The translations under genes were made by a program, and so were the position numbers. Shown piece after piece: positions 1 through 8,881 of a stretch of DNA of 64,000 bases. Where the stretch lies: positions 241,444-305,443 of the forward strand of contig NZ_BSNY01000030.1 of the NCBI RefSeq assembly GCF_030160235.1, given 5' to 3'. This DNA is from Mesorhizobium huakuii (GTDB taxonomy: Bacteria > Pseudomonadota > Alphaproteobacteria > Rhizobiales > Rhizobiaceae). The notes beneath the pieces are model-generated. The model was given only the letters and a program-made list of their open reading frames with translations. It was not told where the DNA came from and did not search any database. Within the stretch, counting starts at the first letter, position 1. Every line of letters begins with the position of its first letter.

Positions 1-1
1 T

Positions 2-24
2 CCTTCTCCCCTTGTGGGAGAAGG
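2..24. repeat. Short palindrome, fragment of an intergenic mosaic repeat
   Basis: Nine-base arms CCTTCTCCC and GGGAGAAGG surround a five-base loop. Similar arms occur at 14706-14731, so this is probably the edge of the same intergenic repeat family, cut by the window start. It lies just downstream of clpS and could also act as its transcript-end hairpin. Confidence 0.6.
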
Positions 25-39
25 AAAAGGCAGCCCTCC

Positions 40-345
40 TCACTCTTCCGGCTCGGTCGTGAACAGCAGCGGGTAGCCCTTGGCCTTGCCTGCGTCGGTG
101 GCCCGCGTTGCCTTGGTCTCGGCGACATCCTTGGTGAAGACCGCGACCACGCAGACGCCGCGCCGGTGCGCGGTGATCATGATGCGGTGCGCCTGGTCCT
201 CGCTGAGCTTGAACTCGCCCTTCAGCACCGTCACCACGAATTCGCGCGGCGTGAAATCGTCGTTGATGAGGATGACCTTGTAGAGCTTAGGCCGCTCGGT
301 CTGCGGCTTGACCTTGGTTCGCGGTTTTGTGGTGATTTCTGGCAT
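40..345 (-). CDS. clpS: ATP-dependent Clp protease adaptor ClpS (ClpS2-like)
   Basis: ClpS binds the N domain of ClpA and delivers N-degron substrates to ClpAP in the cytoplasm. The core reads RPKLYKVILINDDFTPREFV, with the Asn-Asp-Asp hinge that contacts the N-terminal residue of the substrate. It is followed by the conserved helix EDQAHRIMITAHRRG and a C-terminal part ending YPLLFTTEPEE. The AHRRGVCVVAVFTKDVAETK stretch resembles the second ClpS paralogue of rhizobia more than ClpS1. I chose the internal ATG (MPEITTKPRT), giving 101 residues. A GTG at 390 would add 15 residues; neither start has a strong Shine-Dalgarno sequence. The family call is firm and the start is not. Confidence 0.88.
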   Translation of the reverse strand: MPEITTKPRTKVKPQTERPKLYKVILINDDFTPREFVVTVLKGEFKLSEDQAHRIMITAHRRGVCVVAVFTKDVAETKATRATDAGKAKGYPLLFTTEPEE

Positions 346-483
346 CGGAACCGACAGTTTCGCGATCGGACTCACCCGGTATTTTGCCACGGGCGGCAGC
401 GATCGTCCATTTTGATTGGCATGCGGGCAGCCGGCGGGCTGGCCCGGTCATTCACAATCATGTGGGAAATTGTCGATCCCGCT

Positions 484-798
484 TCAACGGCCCTGGCGGC
501 CGAACATGCGGCGGTTGGCGCCGGCATCCGCCCGGCGTTCCAGCCAGGCCGCGATCGGCCATCCGACAACGCAGAGCAGCGTCACGGCAAGAAGCACGAT
601 CAGCAGCCACGCCTGGACGGGTGTGATGTAGTCCCAATTGCTGGAGATTATCGGCGCGAACAGCGAGGGCTCGGTGCGGCCACTGGCAGGGTCGGGCACG
701 GGGCTGGCGGTGAGCAGAATCAGCCCCCTGGCGACACCGGTGGCAATCAGGCCACCAATCACCATCGAACGCAAAATGGACGAAAGCCGCTTCTTCAT
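484..798 (-). CDS. Small two-helix membrane protein, unknown function
   Basis: The 104-residue protein starts MKKRLSSILR. It has a hydrophobic segment at about residues 12-32, a polar loop of about 30 residues containing PVPDPASGRTEP, and a second strong membrane helix (AWLLIVLLAVTLLCVVGWPI). It ends in a basic tail (RRADAGANRRMFGRQGR), so it probably sits in the inner membrane with both ends inside. I do not recognise a family. A start ten codons upstream (828) is possible, but MKKR fits a membrane-insertion start better. Confidence 0.6.
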   Translation of the reverse strand: MKKRLSSILRSMVIGGLIATGVARGLILLTASPVPDPASGRTEPSLFAPIISSNWDYITPVQAWLLIVLLAVTLLCVVGWPIAAWLERRADAGANRRMFGRQGR

Positions 799-900
799 GC
801 GGATTGTCCTACACGACCGGCGTTGCAAACGGGTTAAGCACGATCGAGATGCGTGGCTGGAAGCCGCCGGTGTTCAGCTCATCGACCATGCATTCGGCAG

Positions 901-936
901 AAGGCCGCCCCAGCCGGTTGCGGCTGGGGCGGCCTT
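901..936. terminator. Perfect 15-bp hairpin, likely transcript end for the gene at 960-1265
   Basis: Arms AAGGCCGCCCCAGCC and GGCTGGGGCGGCCTT are exact complements around a six-base loop. It lies 24 bases past the stop of the minus-strand Ala/Lys/Pro-rich gene. No long T run follows on that strand, so it may act as an RNA 3' stabiliser as much as an intrinsic terminator. Confidence 0.6.
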
Positions 937-959
937 GCTAGAACTGACCTCGAAACGGA

Positions 960-1265
960 TCAGGGCTTCTTCGGAGCAGCCTTCGGGGCCGCCGCGGCGG
1001 GGGCGGCCTTGGCGGGAGCCGCCTTGGCGGGGGCCTTCTTGACCGGGCACTTGTGCTTCTTGGTCACCTTGCAAACGGCCTTCTTGGCGACCTTCTTCGG
1101 AGCAGCCTTGGCCGGAGCGGTGGTCGTCGCGGCAGCGGCCGGAGCCGTGGTCGTGGCGGCGGCAGCCGGGGCAGCGGTCGTGGTGGCGGCAGCGTTGCCG
1201 AGAGCCGGCATCGAGAAGGCAAGAGCAACGGTGAGGCCGAGGGCCGACAGGAGGGACTTTTTCAT
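960..1265 (-). CDS. Secreted Ala/Thr/Pro/Lys-rich low-complexity protein
   Basis: The 101-residue product begins with a classical signal peptide (MKKSLLSALGLTVALAFSMP, cleavage probably after PALGNA). The mature part has two zones. The first has tandem TTTAPAAAA-like units with no charge. The second is a lysine-rich histone-H1-like tail of KKAPAKAAPAKAAP repeats interrupted by AVCKVTKKHKCPVKK, which contains two cysteines. Composition suggests a periplasmic or envelope polycation, perhaps binding polyanions. A good Shine-Dalgarno sequence (AAGGAAA) precedes the ATG. No function can be assigned, and low complexity makes homology unreliable. Confidence 0.75.
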   Translation of the reverse strand: MKKSLLSALGLTVALAFSMPALGNAAATTTAAPAAAATTTAPAAAATTTAPAKAAPKKVAKKAVCKVTKKHKCPVKKAPAKAAPAKAAPAAAAPKAAPKKP

Positions 1266-1302
1266 GGCTTCATTTCCTTTTTATGCGGGTCGATTTCGAG
1301 CG

Positions 1303-1602
1303 TCACTGGACCGGGTCGTTCGGTGTCACTCCAAGCAGCTTCAAAGCGTTGGCGAGCATCCGGATGCCCTGTGCCTGTTTCTTGGCAGCACAATACCGGT
1401 TGCCCTTTCTCTGAAGTGCCTTTGCCGCGGTGACCTGCGTTGCCGTGGCATGGGTTTCGAGGGCTTCATCAAATTGGTGGCTGAGATTGGCGCACCGTTC
1501 GCTCCGGGTGAGCGGCGCCTTTGCGTTTGATTGTCCGGCAGCGGCAGTGACCAGGCCAAGGCCCAGCAACGCACCCAACAAACTGATCGACAACCTTGGC
1601 AT
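1303..1602 (-). CDS. Small secreted protein, unknown function
   Basis: The 99-residue protein begins MPRLSISLLGALLGLGLVTA, a signal peptide probably cleaved near AAAGQS. The mature part is helical and has two cysteines (in RCANLSHQF and RYCAAKKQAQG) that could form a periplasmic disulfide. It is co-oriented with the Ala/Lys-rich secreted gene, 37 bases upstream of it, so the two may be cotranscribed. The frame stays open further upstream to about 2016, but only this internal ATG gives a signal peptide. No family recognised. Confidence 0.65.
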   Translation of the reverse strand: MPRLSISLLGALLGLGLVTAAAGQSNAKAPLTRSERCANLSHQFDEALETHATATQVTAAKALQRKGNRYCAAKKQAQGIRMLANALKLLGVTPNDPVQ

Positions 1603-1741
1603 TGGTTTTTCCGTGAACCCGGAGATTTGCGTCGCAGCCGGTAATCTGACCGCCACGAAACCGTTATGTCGCCCTACCTTTTCAGGAGTTTTTCCCAATT
1701 GTAGAATTTTGTTTCTGGATTGTGTCTGGCCCGCCCGCCTG

Positions 1742-1788
1742 ATGCGTATCGTCCAAGATCGGTCCCGGTTTTGGGAACCGGCACGCAC
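1742..1788. repeat. Degenerate copy of the ATGCATGTCGCCC intergenic repeat
   Basis: ATGCGTATCGTCCAAG, then CGGTTTTGGGA and GGCACGCA, follow the layout of the better copies at 16034, 40210 and 47621. It lies inside the 324-base gap 1603-1926 between the small secreted gene and the response regulator. Nothing else in that gap is recognisable, apart from its presumed role as a shared divergent promoter region. Confidence 0.55.
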
Positions 1789-1926
1789 GGACATGGCTTT
1801 CCATGTGGAGAAGGCCGAATTCGTTCTCCCTTGAAAAGCAAGGCACTGGCCAACATATGGCCCGAATTCTATCGTGTGGCTCACCTGCCAGGAATGACCT
1901 GGCCTGCAATCGAGACAGGGCACCTC

Positions 1927-2643
1927 GTGAAATCCGACGCACACATACTGATCGTCGACGACGACAAGGGCATCCGCGACCTGCTTCAGGAATTCTTCCA
2001 GAAGCGGGGCCTGCACACTTCGGTTGCCGCCGACGGTACCGAGATGGAGGCCGTCCTGCGCCGCGCGCAGGTGGACCTCATCGTGCTCGACGTGATGTTG
2101 CCCGGCAAGAGCGGGCTGGAACTGTGCCGCGACCTGCGCGCCCAGTATTCGACGCCGATCATCATGCTGACCGCCGTCACCGAGACCACCGACCGCGTCG
2201 TTGGCCTGGAGATGGGCGCCGACGATTATGTGCCCAAGCCCTTCGATCCGCGCGAACTCCTGGCGCGCATCCGTGCCGTGCTGCGCCGCAATGGTGCGGC
2301 CGAACCGAAGCGCGCCACCACAAAGCAGATCTACCGTTTCGCCGGCTGGACGATGGACTGTTCGCGGCGCCGGCTGACCGCGCCCGACGATGTCAGGGTC
2401 GAGCTGACCATGGCCGAATTCAACCTGCTGCAGACCTTCGTCAAGAGCGCCCAGCGGGTGCTGACCCGCGACCAGCTGATCGAGCTCTCCGGCGGCGACA
2501 GCGACTATTCCTTCGACCGCAGCATCGACATCCTGGTCAGCCGGCTGCGGCGCAAGATGGAAGACGACCCGAAAACACCGAAACTGATCCTGACGGTGCG
2601 CAGCGGCGGCTACCAGTTCCTGCCCGAGACGACTTCCGAATGA
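1927..2643 (+). CDS. OmpR/PhoB-family response regulator
   Basis: The 238-residue protein has a receiver domain at about 1-120 (acidic pocket ILIVDDD, phospho-acceptor Asp55 in VLDVMLPG, Thr in ITMLTA-type strand IIMLTA, Lys in PKPFDPREL). It also has a C-terminal winged helix at about 140-236 (ELTMAEFNLL, SFDRSIDILVSRLRRKM, VRSGGYQF). It should bind DNA as a phosphorylated dimer. A GTG start at 1927 puts the receiver motif eight residues in. The stop overlaps the start of the sensor kinase gene (ATGA), so the two are one translationally coupled unit. The signal and target genes are unknown. Confidence 0.9.
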   Translation: MKSDAHILIVDDDKGIRDLLQEFFQKRGLHTSVAADGTEMEAVLRRAQVDLIVLDVMLPGKSGLELCRDLRAQYSTPIIMLTAVTETTDRVVGLEMGADDYVPKPFDPRELLARIRAVLRRNGAAEPKRATTKQIYRFAGWTMDCSRRRLTAPDDVRVELTMAEFNLLQTFVKSAQRVLTRDQLIELSGGDSDYSFDRSIDILVSRLRRKMEDDPKTPKLILTVRSGGYQFLPETTSE

Positions 2644-4046
2644 AACGTCTCCTGCCGCAGACCTTGCCTGCCTGGGTGCTGCTGATCGTCATTGCCGGCC
2701 TTCTGATAAGCCAGGTCGCGACCCTCTATATCGTGTCGCGCGACCGCGCCGCCGCCAACGACGTGGTCGACCTCTACCGGCTCAACGACCGCGCCTTCTC
2801 TTTGGTGCAGCTGATGAGCGGCGCCACGCCCGAGGAGCGCAAGGCAACCGCGGCGGGCCTGTTCAACTCGACTTACGCCCTTACCGTCTCCGACACGCCC
2901 GCCGTCACTTCCTCGATCGCCGGCGACGACGAGCTGGCCGAACTCGAGGACATTCTCGTCGGCCGGCTGTCGAAGTTCGGCGTCACCGACGCGCGCGTGC
3001 GGCGCGATCCGGCAACGCGCGAGGCCGACGACGCCAGCACCGCATCCGGCCCCGATATCGGCCAGGTCGAGCGCGACCTTCTGGTGCTCGCCGCCGATTT
3101 CGCCCAGAGCGACAAGCTGACGGCCTCCTTACGCTTCGCCGACGGCCAGTGGCTGAACTTCACAGAGCCTATCACGCCGGTCGGCCCGATCCTGAGCTTC
3201 GACAGCCTGCCGCTCTATTCGCTGATCGCCGGCCTGGTGGTGATCATGTCGATCTGGTCGCTGCGCCGGCTGACCGCCCCCTACCGGATGATGGAAACCG
3301 CCGTGAACAGGATCGGCAAGGATCTGAAGAGCCCGCCGATTGCCGAGTCGGGCAGCCGCGAGGTTCAGGCTGCCGCCAGGGCGATCAACGCCATGCAGAA
3401 GAGGTTGCGCGAATATGTCGAGGACCGCGAACATCTTGCCGCGGCCCTTGCGCATGATTTGCGCACGCCGATGACGCGCATGCGGCTGCGGCTCGAACTG
3501 TTGCGCAAATCGGCGGTACGCGAGGCGCTGGCGCATGATCTCGCCGACGTCGAGAGCATCGCCAGCTCGGTGATCGACTTCGCCACTTTCGAGGTGAACG
3601 AGGAAAAGACCGAGCGCATCGACTTCTGGTCGCTCGTGGAATCGATCGCCGACCCGTATCCAGAGGTCTCGTTCGACAATGACGACACCCGTTCTCGCGG
3701 CCTGATCTGCATGGCGCGGCCGGTGGCGCTCAAGCGCTGCGTCACCAATCTGGTCCAGAATGCCGTCACCTACGGCAAGAAGGCGCATCTCAGCCTGCAC
3801 CGCTCGGACGGCACGATCACACTCACCATCCGCGACGAAGGGCCTGGCATACCGCAGGCGCAGATCGATGCCGTCTTCGGCTCCTTCGTGCGCCTCGAAC
3901 AGTCACGCAACCGCCAGACCGGCGGCCTTGGGCTGGGTCTCACCATCGCCCGCAACATCGCGCGCGCCGCCGGCGGCGAGATCCGCCTGTCCAACCATCC
4001 GGACGGCGGACTGCTGACCGAGCTGCGCCTGCCGCTGGCGACCTGA
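2640..4046 (+). CDS. EnvZ-type sensor histidine kinase
   Basis: The 468-residue inner-membrane kinase has a first membrane helix at about 10-32, a periplasmic sensor region of about 150 residues, and a second helix (LYSLIAGLVVIMSIWSLRRL) leading into a HAMP linker. The H box is AALAHDLRTPMTRMRLRLEL with the phospho-acceptor near His272. The N box (NLVQNAVTYG), G1 (DEGPGIP) and G2 (GGLGLGLTIA) are all present. It overlaps the response regulator by four bases and is presumably its cognate kinase. HDLRTP matches the EnvZ/HisKA class. The signal is unknown. Confidence 0.9.
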   Translation: MKRLLPQTLPAWVLLIVIAGLLISQVATLYIVSRDRAAANDVVDLYRLNDRAFSLVQLMSGATPEERKATAAGLFNSTYALTVSDTPAVTSSIAGDDELAELEDILVGRLSKFGVTDARVRRDPATREADDASTASGPDIGQVERDLLVLAADFAQSDKLTASLRFADGQWLNFTEPITPVGPILSFDSLPLYSLIAGLVVIMSIWSLRRLTAPYRMMETAVNRIGKDLKSPPIAESGSREVQAAARAINAMQKRLREYVEDREHLAAALAHDLRTPMTRMRLRLELLRKSAVREALAHDLADVESIASSVIDFATFEVNEEKTERIDFWSLVESIADPYPEVSFDNDDTRSRGLICMARPVALKRCVTNLVQNAVTYGKKAHLSLHRSDGTITLTIRDEGPGIPQAQIDAVFGSFVRLEQSRNRQTGGLGLGLTIARNIARAAGGEIRLSNHPDGGLLTELRLPLAT

Positions 4047-4052
4047 GCCGTT

Positions 4053-5234
4053 CTACCTTCTCAACACCGCGCTCAGCACATCCCTGATGCCGATGGCGCC
4101 GACGAAGCGGGACTGGTCGTCGAACAGCGCCACGGGTGCGGTCTGCGAGCGATGCATGGCCAGCATCACGGTTTTCAGCGACGTGCCGGGATTGGCCCAG
4201 AACACTTGCGCTGCTTCCTCCGACTGGGCCTCGACATCGGCGCAGGACACCCACACCGCCGGCTTGCCGTCGCGCTCGGCCGCTGCCACCAGCCCGTGAT
4301 CGTCGATCTTGAAGCGCGTCGTCTTGCGCCGGTCGAGCCACACCCAGCCGTCCGTGCTCTCTTCGAGGTCGCGGCGGTCGCGCATCACGTTCCAGGCCGT
4401 CAGCACCGAGAGCGGGTTCACATTGGCGATGAAGTCGCGGACATAGTCGTTGGCGGGGCGCAGCACGATGTCTTCCGGCGCGCCGGTCTGCACGATGCGG
4501 CCGCCCTCCATGATGGTGATGTGGCTGCCGATCTTCAGCGCCTCTTCCAGGTCATGGCTGACAAAGATGATGGTCTTCTTCAACTCCGCCTGCAGCTGCA
4601 GCAATTCATCCTGCAGCTTGGTGCGGATCAGCGGGTCGAGCGCAGAGAACGGCTCGTCCATCAACAGGATCGGCGCCTCGGTGGCGAAGGCGCGAGCCAG
4701 GCCGACACGCTGCTGCATGCCGCCCGACAGCTCATGCGCGTATTTCTTCGACCATTGGTCGAGATTGACCAGCTTGAGCTGCTTGTGCACGCGCTCCTTG
4801 CGCTCGGCGTCCGGCACGCCGGCAAGTTCGAGGCCGAGGCCGACATTTTCCTCCACCGTGCGCCATGGCAGCAGGCCGAACTGCTGGAACACCATCGCCA
4901 CCTGCTTCTGGCGCAAGCGCCGCAAGGTCGGCTCGTCGCAGGTGACGACGTCGACGATCTTGTCGCCGTCCTTGACCAGCACCTGGCCGCGCGACACCAC
5001 GTTGAGCCTGTTGACGGCCCGAAGCAGCGTCGACTTGCCGGAGCCCGACAGGCCCATCAGCACCGAGATCTCGCCCTCATGCACGGTGAGGCTGGCGCCG
5101 GCGCAGCCCAGCACATTGCCGGTCTTCTCGAGGATTTCGGCGCGCGTCGCGCCCTTGTCGATCATCGCCAGCGAGCCGGCCTGGTCGGCGCCGAAGACGA
5201 TATCGACGTTCTTGAAATCGACGGCGACGGTCAT
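4053..5234 (-). CDS. choV: Choline ABC transporter ATP-binding protein ChoV
   Basis: The 393-residue ATPase energises choline uptake. Walker A is GLSGSGKST, the signature is LSGGMQQRVGLA, Walker B is ILLMDEPF, and the switch His is in VSHDLEEALK. The N-terminal extension (MTVAVDFKNVDIVFG) and a C-terminal CBS-like region of about 110 residues match the ProV/ChoV type (OpuA-family transporters), where CBS domains sense ionic strength. It overlaps choW by four bases. ProV for betaine or proline betaine is the alternative; the substrate call rests on ChoX. Confidence 0.88.
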   Translation of the reverse strand: MTVAVDFKNVDIVFGADQAGSLAMIDKGATRAEILEKTGNVLGCAGASLTVHEGEISVLMGLSGSGKSTLLRAVNRLNVVSRGQVLVKDGDKIVDVVTCDEPTLRRLRQKQVAMVFQQFGLLPWRTVEENVGLGLELAGVPDAERKERVHKQLKLVNLDQWSKKYAHELSGGMQQRVGLARAFATEAPILLMDEPFSALDPLIRTKLQDELLQLQAELKKTIIFVSHDLEEALKIGSHITIMEGGRIVQTGAPEDIVLRPANDYVRDFIANVNPLSVLTAWNVMRDRRDLEESTDGWVWLDRRKTTRFKIDDHGLVAAAERDGKPAVWVSCADVEAQSEEAAQVFWANPGTSLKTVMLAMHRSQTAPVALFDDQSRFVGAIGIRDVLSAVLRR

Positions 5235-6085
5235 TTCTTGCCTCCAACGCCAATGCGGGTCATTCGGTCGAGCACGATGGCCAGCACGACGATGGCGAGG
5301 CCCGCCTCAAGCCCGAGATCGATGCGGCGCGAACCCAGCGCGCGGTTGATTTCGGTGCCCAGGCCACCGGCGCCGATGAGGGCCGCGAACACCACCATCG
5401 ACAGCGACAGCATGATCGACTGCGTCAGCCCCGCCATGATGGTGGGCAGCGCCGACGGCAGTTCCACCTTCCACAACAGCTGGCTCTTGGTGGCGCCGAA
5501 CGCCTCGCCGGCCTCGATGATCGACTTCGGCACCGAGACGACGCCGAGATGGGTGAGCCGCACGGCCGTCGGGATGACGAAGATGATGGTGACGATGAGG
5601 CCGGGCGCGTTGCCGAGACCGAACAGGGTCAGGACCGGGATCAGGTAGACGAAGGTCGGCAGCGTCTGCATCAGGTCGAGCACCGGCAGCATGATCCGGT
5701 AGACCTTCGGCTTGTGCGCCGCCCAGATGCCGAGCGGCACGCCGATGGCCATGGCCATGGCGGCGGCGGCGACGACCAGCACCAGCGTCTGCACGGTCTG
5801 CTTCCACAGGTTCTGGTTGATGATGAAGATCAGCCCGAGGAAGACGCCGATGGCGAGCGGCCGCGAGCGCTGCAGCAACCAGGCGATAACAGCGATGACC
5901 AGCGCCAGCAGCACCGGCGGCACCAGCAGCAGGAGATTGACCAGCCCGTCGAGAATGAAATTCAGGCCGTTGGAGAAGGCTCTGAAGATGGTGTCGAAAT
6001 TGTCGGTCAGGAAGCCGAAAAAGGACTTTCCCCAGGCGCCGATCGGGATCTTGTGATCGACCATGAACTTGGAAATCGGATCCAT
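5231..6085 (-). CDS. choW: Choline ABC transporter permease ChoW
   Basis: The 284-residue inner-membrane protein has about seven hydrophobic segments and the permease coupling loop (GEAFGATKSQLLWKVELPSALPTIMAGL, the EAA motif). This is the ProW/OpuAB fold. The N terminus (MDPISKFMVDHKIPIGAWGK) is amphipathic before the first helix. It lies between choX (138 bases upstream) and choV (4-base overlap), forming the usual rhizobial choXWV order for choline import, where choline serves as carbon and nitrogen source and betaine precursor. Confidence 0.88.
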   Translation of the reverse strand: MDPISKFMVDHKIPIGAWGKSFFGFLTDNFDTIFRAFSNGLNFILDGLVNLLLLVPPVLLALVIAVIAWLLQRSRPLAIGVFLGLIFIINQNLWKQTVQTLVLVVAAAAMAMAIGVPLGIWAAHKPKVYRIMLPVLDLMQTLPTFVYLIPVLTLFGLGNAPGLIVTIIFVIPTAVRLTHLGVVSVPKSIIEAGEAFGATKSQLLWKVELPSALPTIMAGLTQSIMLSLSMVVFAALIGAGGLGTEINRALGSRRIDLGLEAGLAIVVLAIVLDRMTRIGVGGKK

Positions 6086-6223
6086 CTCACCCCTCTTCCA
6101 CCGGAGCTCTGCCTTCGGCCCCGCGCTGTCGCAACGTCATCTTGTCACAGGATGTGAAAAAGGGCAGCCCTTTGTCAAACGGCTGCCCTGTCTTCATCCG
6201 GTCATGCCGGATGCGAAGTCGGC

Positions 6224-7159
6224 TCAGCTTCCGAGCGCGGTCTTGATGGCCGCAGCGGCGTCGCCGCCGTCGAAAGTGGTCACGCCGGCGATCCATGGCT
6301 TGACCGCGTCCGGATTCTTCTTCAGCCAGTCGGTAGCGACCGTGGCGGCATCGCCACCCTTGAGGATCGCGTCCATCATCTGGCCTTCCATGTCCAGATT
6401 GAACTTCAGGTTGGCGATCAGCTTGCCGGCATTCGGGCATTCGGTGGTGTAGCCCTTGCGCACATTGGTGAACACGGTGGCCGCGCCGAAGCCGCTGTCG
6501 CCCATGCCGTCGAGATAGGTGATCTTCATAGCGCCCATCACCGGATGCGGCGTCCAGCCGAGGAAGGCGATCCATTCATTGTTCTTCATCGACTGCTCGG
6601 CCTGCGTCAGCATGCCGGCCTCCGAGGATTCGACCAGTTCGAAGCCGCCGAGATTGTCCTTCGGGTTCTTGATCATGTCGAGGATGATGCGGTTGCCGTC
6701 ATTGCCGGCTTCGATGCCGTAGATCTTGCCGTTGAACTTGTCCTTGAACTTGCCGAGGTCGGTCAGCGACTTGACGCCGGCGTCCGCGACATAGGTCGGC
6801 ACCACGATGCCGTAGCCCGCGCCGGTCAGGTTCGTGCTGATGGTCTCGACCGAGCCATCGGCGGTGTAGTCCTTGATGTCGTTGGTCATCGACGGCATCC
6901 AGTTGCCGAGGAAGACATCGAGGTCCTTGTTCTTCAGCGAAGCCATGGTTACCGGCACCGACAGCTGGATCACCTTCGGCTCGTAACCGAGAGCGGTGAG
7001 CAGCACCGAGGCAATCCCGGTGGTCGCCTGGATGTCGGTCCAGCCGACATCGGAAAGACGCACGGTCTTGCAGCTTTCGGCGTCACCTGCGAAGGCGGCG
7101 CTCGTGGACAACAAAGCCGCCAGACCGAGGCCGGCGACAAAGGAATTCATACGCGACAT
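6224..7159 (-). CDS. choX: Periplasmic choline-binding protein ChoX
   Basis: This is a 311-residue secreted binding protein with signal peptide MSRMNSFVAGLGLAALLSTS and cleavage near AFAG. The aromatic-box residues known from the Sinorhizobium ChoX structure have counterparts here: Trp40 and Asp42 in DVGWTDIQ, the Trp in GNWMPSM, the Tyr in GAGYGIV, the Asn in EAGNDGNR and the Trp in FLGWTPHP. The start at 7159 has a good GGGAGA ribosome site; the next ATG, at 7150, is also possible. It is the first gene of the operon, and the upstream region carries an inverted repeat at 7233-7247. Confidence 0.88.
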   Translation of the reverse strand: MSRMNSFVAGLGLAALLSTSAAFAGDAESCKTVRLSDVGWTDIQATTGIASVLLTALGYEPKVIQLSVPVTMASLKNKDLDVFLGNWMPSMTNDIKDYTADGSVETISTNLTGAGYGIVVPTYVADAGVKSLTDLGKFKDKFNGKIYGIEAGNDGNRIILDMIKNPKDNLGGFELVESSEAGMLTQAEQSMKNNEWIAFLGWTPHPVMGAMKITYLDGMGDSGFGAATVFTNVRKGYTTECPNAGKLIANLKFNLDMEGQMMDAILKGGDAATVATDWLKKNPDAVKPWIAGVTTFDGGDAAAAIKTALGS

Positions 7160-7232
7160 AGACAGTCTCCCATTGTGATTCTTTGGCGAAGCGTAGTTAC
7201 GGTTTCTCTGCCCGCCTTGTTTCGTCAGCCAA

Positions 7233-7247
7233 ACACCATTCTGGTGT
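7233..7247. promoter_or_regulatory. Inverted repeat upstream of choX, candidate operator
   Basis: ACACCA and TGGTGT are exact complements separated by TTC, 74 bases upstream of the choX start. The 257-base gap to thymidine kinase contains no other strong feature. A choline-responsive repressor or activator could bind here, but no regulator gene is adjacent. Confidence 0.35.
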
Positions 7248-7416
7248 GGATTCAAGCGTCAAGGCAATCACGATCAACGGCGCGGACTGGCCAATCAGCG
7301 ACACGGCTGACGCTTTTGTCGTGCCAGTCGTTTTTTTCACGGGCGTTCCTGCTTTTTCGGGGGAATGCGGCCGCGGCCCCTCCCCGCCCCAGTCCAAGTC
7401 AGCTTAAAAGAGCGGC

Positions 7417-8028
7417 ATGGCCAAGCTCTACTTCAACTACGCAACGATGAATGCCGGCAAGACGACGATGCTCTTGCAGGCCTCGTATAATTATCGCGAA
7501 CGCGGCATGACGACGATGCTGTTCGTCGCCGGCCACTACCGCAAGGGCGACAGCGGCCTGATCTCGTCGCGCATCGGGCTGGAGATGGAGGCCGAGATGT
7601 TCCGCGACGGCGACGACCTTTACGCCCGCGTCGCCGAACATCACGACCATACGACGGTGCATTGCGTCTTCGTCGACGAGGCGCAGTTCCTCCAGGAGGA
7701 GCAGGTCTGGCAATTGGCCCGCATCGCCGACCGGCTGAACATCCCGGTCATGTGCTACGGCTTGCGCACCGATTTCCAGGGCAAGCTGTTTTCCGGCTCG
7801 CGCGCGCTGCTGGCGATCGCCGACGACCTACGCGAGGTGCGCACCATCTGCCGCTGCGGCCGCAAGGCGACGATGGTCGTGCGCCTCGGCGCCGACGGCA
7901 AGGTTGCCCGCCAGGGCGAACAGGTGGCGATCGGCAAGGATGTCTATGTCTCGCTCTGCCGTCGTCACTGGGAAGAAGAAATGGGCCGCGCCGCGCCCGA
8001 CGATTTCATCGGCTTCATGAAATCCTGA
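7417..8028 (+). CDS. tdk: Thymidine kinase (type II)
   Basis: The 203-residue cytoplasmic enzyme phosphorylates thymidine to dTMP in the salvage pathway. The P-loop is NYATMNAGKTT at residues 6-16, the Walker B-like motif is CVFVDEAQFL, and the lasso region contains the substrate-binding RTDFQGKLFSGS. A zinc site is formed by ICRCG and the late CRRHW cysteine. The length matches the E. coli enzyme (205). It stands alone, with a 257-base gap to the divergent choX. Confidence 0.92.
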   Translation: MAKLYFNYATMNAGKTTMLLQASYNYRERGMTTMLFVAGHYRKGDSGLISSRIGLEMEAEMFRDGDDLYARVAEHHDHTTVHCVFVDEAQFLQEEQVWQLARIADRLNIPVMCYGLRTDFQGKLFSGSRALLAIADDLREVRTICRCGRKATMVVRLGADGKVARQGEQVAIGKDVYVSLCRRHWEEEMGRAAPDDFIGFMKS

Positions 8029-8053
8029 CCCTGCTTCCCCGGGGCGATCCTCC

Positions 8054-8845
8054 TCAGGCCGCCGAGACCCGCCTCGGCGGAAACCGCCAGCCCAGCCGGA
8101 CACCGAGCGTCGCCACGGCGATCAGCGCCATGCCGGCCGCCTGCGCCGGCCCGAGCGGATGCCCGTAGAGCGCCCAGTCGATGATGATGGCAACGACCGG
8201 ATAGATGAAGGTGATGATGCCGATCACCGGCGTCGTCAGGCGTGGAAAGGCCGAGTTCATCAGCACATAGGCAATGCCGGTGTGCAGAACGCCGATGCTG
8301 ACCAGCCAGCCCCATGCATGCGCGGGAACATGCTGGCCGATGTCGGCGAAGGGCGCGAGCATGACGATTCCGACGATCGTCTGGCAAAGCACGGTGACCT
8401 CCGCGCGCTGCTGGCCAAGGCCCTTGGCGAGGATCGTCGCCACCGCATAGAGCAGCGCGGCGACCAGCGTCAGCGCGATGCCCAGCGCCCAGGCCGTGCT
8501 GGCCTGCGCGTGCGAGACCACCAGCCCGCTGGCCAGCACGACGCCAAGGAAGGCGCCAAGCATCCACAGCATCTGGTCGAGCGAGATGCGCTCCTTGAGG
8601 AAGACCACCCCGATGATGACCACGAAGAACGGCTGCACGTGATAGACGATCGTCGTCGTGGCGATCGAGGTCATGGCGAAGCCGGCGAAGAAGGCCGTCC
8701 AGCTCAGCACCATGCAGGCGCCGGCAAGTGCTGCCAGTGCCAGGCGGGACGGCGATAGCGTCCTGTCCGGCAGATAGCCCCGCAGAAGGCACCATGCGCC
8801 GAGGAACATGGCGCCGAACACGCAGCGCCAGAACACGATCGTCAC
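8054..8845 (-). pseudogene. EamA (DMT) family transporter missing its first helix
   Basis: The 263-residue frame holds two EamA repeats but begins directly at TIVFWRCVFGAMFLGAW, which in intact members follows the first transmembrane helix. About 30-40 N-terminal residues are missing compared with the usual 290-300. The GTG at 8845 is only the first usable codon. The sequence upstream is the truncated lysR gene on the other strand, so the original promoter and start are gone. It is probably non-functional, although the remaining nine helices are intact in frame. Confidence 0.7.
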
Positions 8846-8881
8846 TGGGCGAGCGTCACGCGGCCGAAGGAGACGGGCAGC

